Source: Cellulomonas chengniuliangii
GTDB taxonomy: Bacteria; Actinomycetota; Actinomycetes; Actinomycetales; Cellulomonadaceae
Reading direction: 5' to 3'
DNA: 64,000 bases
Assembly: GCF_024508335.1 (NCBI RefSeq)
Contig: NZ_CP101988.1
Coordinates: forward strand, 3,410,001-3,474,000
Shown here: positions 63,928-64,000 of the stretch, in pieces
How the letters are laid out: every line of letters starts with the position of its first letter
Position numbering within the stretch: the first letter of the stretch is position 1
Position numbers and translations under genes: made by a program
Notes under the pieces: generated by a model
The model's input: the letters and a program-made list of their open reading frames with translations, nothing else
Told to the model about the DNA's origin: nothing
Database searches by the model: none

Positions 63928-63981
63928 GCCGGCTGCGCCTGGTGTGCGGCGGGCGACCCTGGCAGCGTGGGCGGAGCACGA
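63928..63981 (+). repeat. Short direct repeat, copy 2
   Basis: GCCGGCTGCGCC ... GGGCGGAGCACGA again, downstream of the hydrolase, matching 61943-61999 with a few changes and a short gap. Confidence 0.6.
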
Positions 63982-64000
63982 TCCGTGTCGATCTGGCGGC

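Overview
The window is high-GC actinobacterial DNA. Many genes start with GTG, 4-nt ATGA/GTGA overlaps are frequent, several promoters look leaderless (TANNNT, 6-7 nt, then the start codon), and HemB has the actinobacterial metal-site pattern. A Micrococcales relative (Cellulomonas-like) is a reasonable guess from gene content, including an intracellular GH43 and F420-type oxidoreductases. This is inference; no marker gene settles it. No rRNA, tRNA or CRISPR array was found.

Layout. 1-3.4 kb: haem operon hemC(end)-hemD-hemB-hemL. 4.4-7.7 kb: copper module csoR-copZ-copA under a palindromic CsoR-type operator. 7.7-16.5 kb: GNAT and VOC proteins, a four-gene autoregulated ABC-2 transporter operon (8.9-11.7 kb), a CPBP protease, a large YbhN-type flippase with a kinase-like middle domain, and small membrane proteins. 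16.6-17.1 kb: a cyclic-di-GMP-I (GEMM) riboswitch on the minus strand, with a CRP-like box upstream and a 58-codon ORF downstream. 17.3-30 kb: a MecA_N-type penicillin-binding lipoprotein, a CDF exporter, a GMC oxidoreductase, an F420-type reductase coupled to trpB2, an acyltransferase, a phosphoesterase, GH43 and a PPOX protein. 29.6-37.5 kb: an HTH/PIN toxin-antitoxin pair converging on a three-gene MukBEF/Wadjet-like condensin operon that lacks a JetD-type nuclease gene.

38-64 kb is accessory DNA with visibly less GC-saturated codons in many genes. It holds an antitoxin remnant, two paralogous small lipoproteins that each carry a similar palindrome downstream, a pentapeptide-repeat gene broken in a G run, and a Fic protein whose promoter is overlaid by a repeated operator. 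It also holds a complete BREX type 3 phage-defence operon (brxF-brxC-pglXI-brxHII-pglZ-brxA) with a DUF1643-like gene appended. BREX is bracketed by two near-identical IS3-family copies and other IS scars. Outside these lie two near-identical, oppositely oriented copies of a cmtR (Cd/Pb sensor)-cation exporter module, about 17.5 kb apart. A WYL regulator divergent from an alpha/beta hydrolase, flanked by short direct repeats, ends the window.

The BREX genes are all linked by 1- to 4-nt stop/start overlaps, so they should be made as one translationally coupled operon. The metal genes (csoR/copZ/copA, two cmtR/CDF modules, one CzcD-like CDF) form a clear metal-resistance theme.
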